From Bacteroidaceae bacterium (GTDB lineage: Bacteria > Bacteroidota > Bacteroidia > Bacteroidales > Bacteroidaceae), in assembly GCA_017645655.1 (NCBI GenBank), contig JAGCNZ010000002.1:1-64000 (forward strand): a stretch of DNA of 64,000 nt, read 5' to 3'. A program made the translations under genes and the position numbers. Below are positions 63,001 to 64,000 of the stretch, one piece after another (positions within the stretch are counted from its first letter, which is position 1; each line of letters opens with the position of its first letter). Below the pieces are notes generated by a model. That model was not told the origin of the DNA and did no database searches. It saw only the letters and a program-made list of their open reading frames with translations.

Positions 63001-63412
63001 AGAAGGTGTCGCTGAAGGTATAGACCAGGGCGCCGGTCAGTGCGCTTGCTTCGACCGTGATGAGTTGGGCCAAAGTCTGTACTTTGCCGTCTTTTCCTAC
63101 GAGTTTGCGTGCCAGATGACTGATGCTCCAGAAGAGGAACATGATGCAGGCGGCGCTGAACAGGGCGCTCATCATGTTGACCATCAGCGCGACTTTCGTG
63201 GGATCGTTCACAAACTGGGTGAACAGGTTGGCAGTGAGCATGAAGAAGGGTGCCCCGGGTGGGTGACCGACTTCAAGCTTGTAAGCTGTTGTGATGAACT
63301 CGGGGCAGTCCCAGAAACTCGCGGTGGGTTCCACGGTGCTGCAATAGACGAATGCAGCGATGGCGAAGGTGAGCCACCCCATCAGGTTGTCAACTAGTCT
63401 GAAATGCTTCAT
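60005..63412 (-). CDS. DUF2723 membrane protein (GT117-like)
   Basis: A 1135-residue membrane protein. The N-terminal half has about 12 membrane helices and starts with the DUF2723 signature (TVEPTASFWDCPEFITTAYK, LEVGHPPGAPFFMLTANLF), resembling protein O-mannosyltransferase-type GT-C enzymes. The second half is a soluble domain with TPR-like helices near the end (about 980-1090), and the C-terminus is very acidic (DEEDVEEEAEMDVAAEAEEG). The family is large in Bacteroidetes and probably transfers sugars to exported proteins. First gene of a three-gene minus-strand unit. Confidence 0.88.
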   Translation of the reverse strand: MKHFRLVDNLMGWLTFAIAAFVYCSTVEPTASFWDCPEFITTAYKLEVGHPPGAPFFMLTANLFTQFVNDPTKVALMVNMMSALFSAACIMFLFWSISHLARKLVGKDGKVQTLAQLITVEASALTGALVYTFSDTFWYSAVEGEVYAYSSLFTAVVFWLMLKWEDHADEPGSDRWLIFIAYLTGLSIGVHLLNLLCLPALVLIFYYRKVKNSNMKGAILSLVGSGVLIAAVLYGIVPGIVKVGGWFELLFVNTLSMPFNTGVIVYIALLVGIVLWSIWETVKQKSRTRMTVSYLLSVGMLGIPFYGYGWTSIIFGVVVLALLYLALGWKKEGKPLVSARLMNTSLLCMLMIMIGYSSYAVIVIRSSANTPMDQNSPEDIFTLGTYLSREQYGDRPLLYGPAYTSQVLLKPDGNYCVPVSKKGAPVYQRKEKQTADEPDRYEVQRYKTDYVYQQNMLFPRMYSEAHSGAYESWMGGVKGTVKSYERCGEMVQIKTPTQLENLRFFLSYQVNFMYWRYFMWNFAGRQNDIQGNGEWEHGNWITGIPFLDNMRLGDQSKLPSDLKQNKGRNVFYCLPLLLGLIGLLWQLFKDDKDNGEGEKQFGIVFFLFFMTGLAIVLYLNQTPMQPRERDYAYAGSFYAYSIWVGLGVAGIAYYLQKLLRSEMVCALLCCLCVLVPIQMAGQTWDDHDRSGRYTCRDFGRNYLESLSKGDFPIIYTNGDNDTFPLWYAQETEGFRTDARVCNLSYLQTDWYIDQMKRPAYDSPAVPIHWSRLQYVAGTREGITVRPGTLERLIESYKDDPETLRNILGDDPHELSSIMDNWVLSDNPDLRFIPTDSIVLTIDKDAVRRSGMMMAGDSIPDKMHISLKGKRAVYKSEMMMYEMIAQCNWERPLYVAMTVGPDNYGHLDDYFVQEGLAYRITPFNTKQSGKDVDTDKMYENLMTRFSFGGIDKPGVYLDETVTRMCSTHRRIFAQLASRLAQEGKLDKAKKVAEKVEKCIPPSAVPHSYSSGSLELARVLNTTGDKKAAADICIAIANKSSEYLEWYLNLPNGMLLLSQKECFSYFYQMHSAISILESVGNAQTIELAKKLDLYNQLVQTRFYGSVGMDDEEDVEEEAEMDVAAEAEEGELLEEESL

Positions 63413-63450
63413 TTCGTGTACTAATATATATAAGGTATTTAATTTCCGTG

Positions 63451-63458
63451 CAAAGGTA
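63451..63458 (-). promoter_or_regulatory. -7 promoter box of the DUF2723 operon
   Basis: TACCTTTG on the minus strand, 38 bp upstream of the ATG. Confidence 0.65.
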
Positions 63459-63550
63459 CGACTTTTAATTCATAATTCATAGTTCGGGCTTCATAAATTC
63501 TATCTTTCTTAACTTGAAACATAAAAAGCAAACATTTTTTTAGGGAAAAA

Positions 63551-63582
63551 CTTGCAGGAATCGTGGGATTGTCGTACCTTTG
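63551..63582 (+). promoter_or_regulatory. tRNA-Val promoter
   Basis: CTTG at 63551-63554 and TACCTTTG at 63575-63582 with 20 bp between, 30 bp before the tRNA 5' end. Confidence 0.7.
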
Positions 63583-63612
63583 CAGCGCAAAAACGGCAAG
63601 GGTATCGTTTTT

Positions 63613-63687
63613 GGGCGCTTAGCTCAGCTGGTTCAGAGCGTCTGCCTTACAAGCAGAGGGTCGGGGGTTCGAATCCCTCAGCGCCCA
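63613..63687 (+). tRNA. tRNA-Val (anticodon UAC)
   Basis: The 75-nt cloverleaf has an acceptor stem GGGCGCT/AGCGCCC, a D arm with AGCTCAGCTGGTTCAGAGC, an anticodon loop CTTACAA between CTGC and GCAG (anticodon TAC), and a T arm GGGGGTTCGAATCCCTC. The discriminator is A and CCA is not encoded. It is a single tRNA gene. Confidence 0.97.
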
Positions 63688-63729
63688 CAAGAAAAAGCGA
63701 AGTCGAGAGACTTCGCTTTTTCTTGTGGG
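63684..63729 (+). terminator. Perfect 21-bp hairpin reaching into the tRNA 3' end
   Basis: Left arm 63684-63704, right arm 63709-63729, loop GAGA. The left arm begins with the last four bases of the tRNA (CCCA). The T-run (CTTTTTCTT) is inside the right arm. It should stop tRNA transcription, yet competes with the acceptor end for pairing. Confidence 0.8.
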
Positions 63730-63781
63730 TCTGACGGGCAGGGGGAAATCGGTGCGCTCAGTGGGGTGCCTGAAAACGACC

Positions 63782-63874
63782 CACGTGATAAATACATTTT
63801 ACCCACGTGATATTTGAAATATTACACGTGATAAATTCATTTTACCCACGTGATGTTTTCAATCACTCCACGTT
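63782..63874. repeat. Phased CACGTG array 10 (forward)
   Basis: Boxes at 63782, 63804, 63825, 63847 (CACGTG) and 63869 (CACGTT), steps 22-21-22-22; a decayed AGTGGG sits at the expected earlier position 63760. The central spacer 63810-63824 is ATATTTGAAATATTA. It lies 52 bp after the tRNA hairpin and 4 bp before the stop of the next, minus-strand gene. Confidence 0.95.
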
Positions 63875-63878
63875 GCGT

Positions 63879-64000
63879 TCAGAGTTCTCCCAGTTCGCGA
63901 CTGATTTCCTGCAACTCCGACTTGATGCTTTGCAAACGGTTGATTATCTCGGACGTATCGCTTGCAGCCTTCCTGTTCCTGCTCAGGACTTGCTTGGCAG
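63879..64000 (-). CDS. C-terminal end of a coiled-coil protein (cut by window edge)
   Basis: The minus strand reads open from the window edge to a stop at 63879-63881. The last 39 residues (AKQVLSRNRKAASDTSEIIN, then RLQSIKSELQEISRELGEL) form a helix with heptad spacing. The family cannot be judged from this piece. Confidence 0.55.
   Translation of the reverse strand, partial: AKQVLSRNRKAASDTSEIINRLQSIKSELQEISRELGEL

Noticed and set aside
63613..63729. tRNA-Val as attachment site of an integrated element
   Set aside because: No integrase or second copy of the tRNA 3' end is in the window, and the duplicated bases are explained by the hairpin arm.

Overview
The window is chromosomal DNA of a Bacteroidales bacterium, most likely Prevotella-like (Prevotellaceae). 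This rests on recurrent TAnnTTTG (-7) promoter boxes, some with a TTTG -33 box 19-20 bp upstream, the near absence of Shine-Dalgarno sequences, and families typical of the group: GH92, GH76 and GH115 glycosidases, DUF2723, DUF2851, DUF1080, OstA-like protein, long LepB, the long QueA paralogue and WbqC. No phage, transposase, integrase or CRISPR-Cas gene is visible. Family assignments come from reading motifs, not from a database search.

Layout. 1-6577: a minus-strand envelope unit running from a coiled-coil lipoprotein through an OmpA-type protein and a secreted protein to a beta-barrel protein cut by the window edge. 6668-8723: CPBP protease, nucleoside deaminase and a small secreted protein. 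8820-14163: a GH92 mannosidase facing a Tat-exported aldo/keto reductase and a membrane polyferredoxin. 14477-23963: guaB, two SurA-type isomerases, an OstA/LptA-like protein, a small membrane protein, mutL and trpS. 24246-28003: a large secreted repeat protein with a stop-start coupled 57-residue peptide. 28234-34373: a carbohydrate operon with Gfo/Idh/MocA oxidoreductase, DUF1080, GH92 and GH76, pointing to alpha-mannan or N-glycan use and a 3-keto route. 34631-39672: DdpX/VanX-like dipeptidase, VanZ-like protein, two tandem NSS transporters and a helix-hairpin-helix protein. 39948-44914: GH115 glucuronidase and a QueA-like enzyme. 45061-53061: metallopeptidase, DUF2027 protein, mannose-1-phosphate guanylyltransferase, SGNH hydrolase, HIT protein, greA, dprA, thioesterase and DUF2851. 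53156-63412: dapB, lepB, WbqC, RluA-type synthase, PHP protein, a QueG-like protein, a polysaccharide deacetylase and a DUF2723 membrane protein. 63613-63687: tRNA-Val(UAC), then the end of a minus-strand coiled-coil gene.

The most striking feature is not a gene. Ten intergenic loci carry the same array: CACGTG-like hexamers repeated every 22 bp, with one fixed 21-bp step whose spacer is a near-palindrome (ATATTTGAAATAT). Where six boxes are present the starts step 22-22-21-22-22. The arrays occur in both orientations, always between apparent transcription units and never inside an operon or gene. I do not recognise this as a described element. A different 22-bp-period palindromic repeat lies at 58395-58493. 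Several housekeeping genes carry low-complexity in-frame inserts resembling intergenic repeats, a QueG-like protein has lost about half of its Fe-S ligands, and greA has a terminator-like hairpin in its leader.
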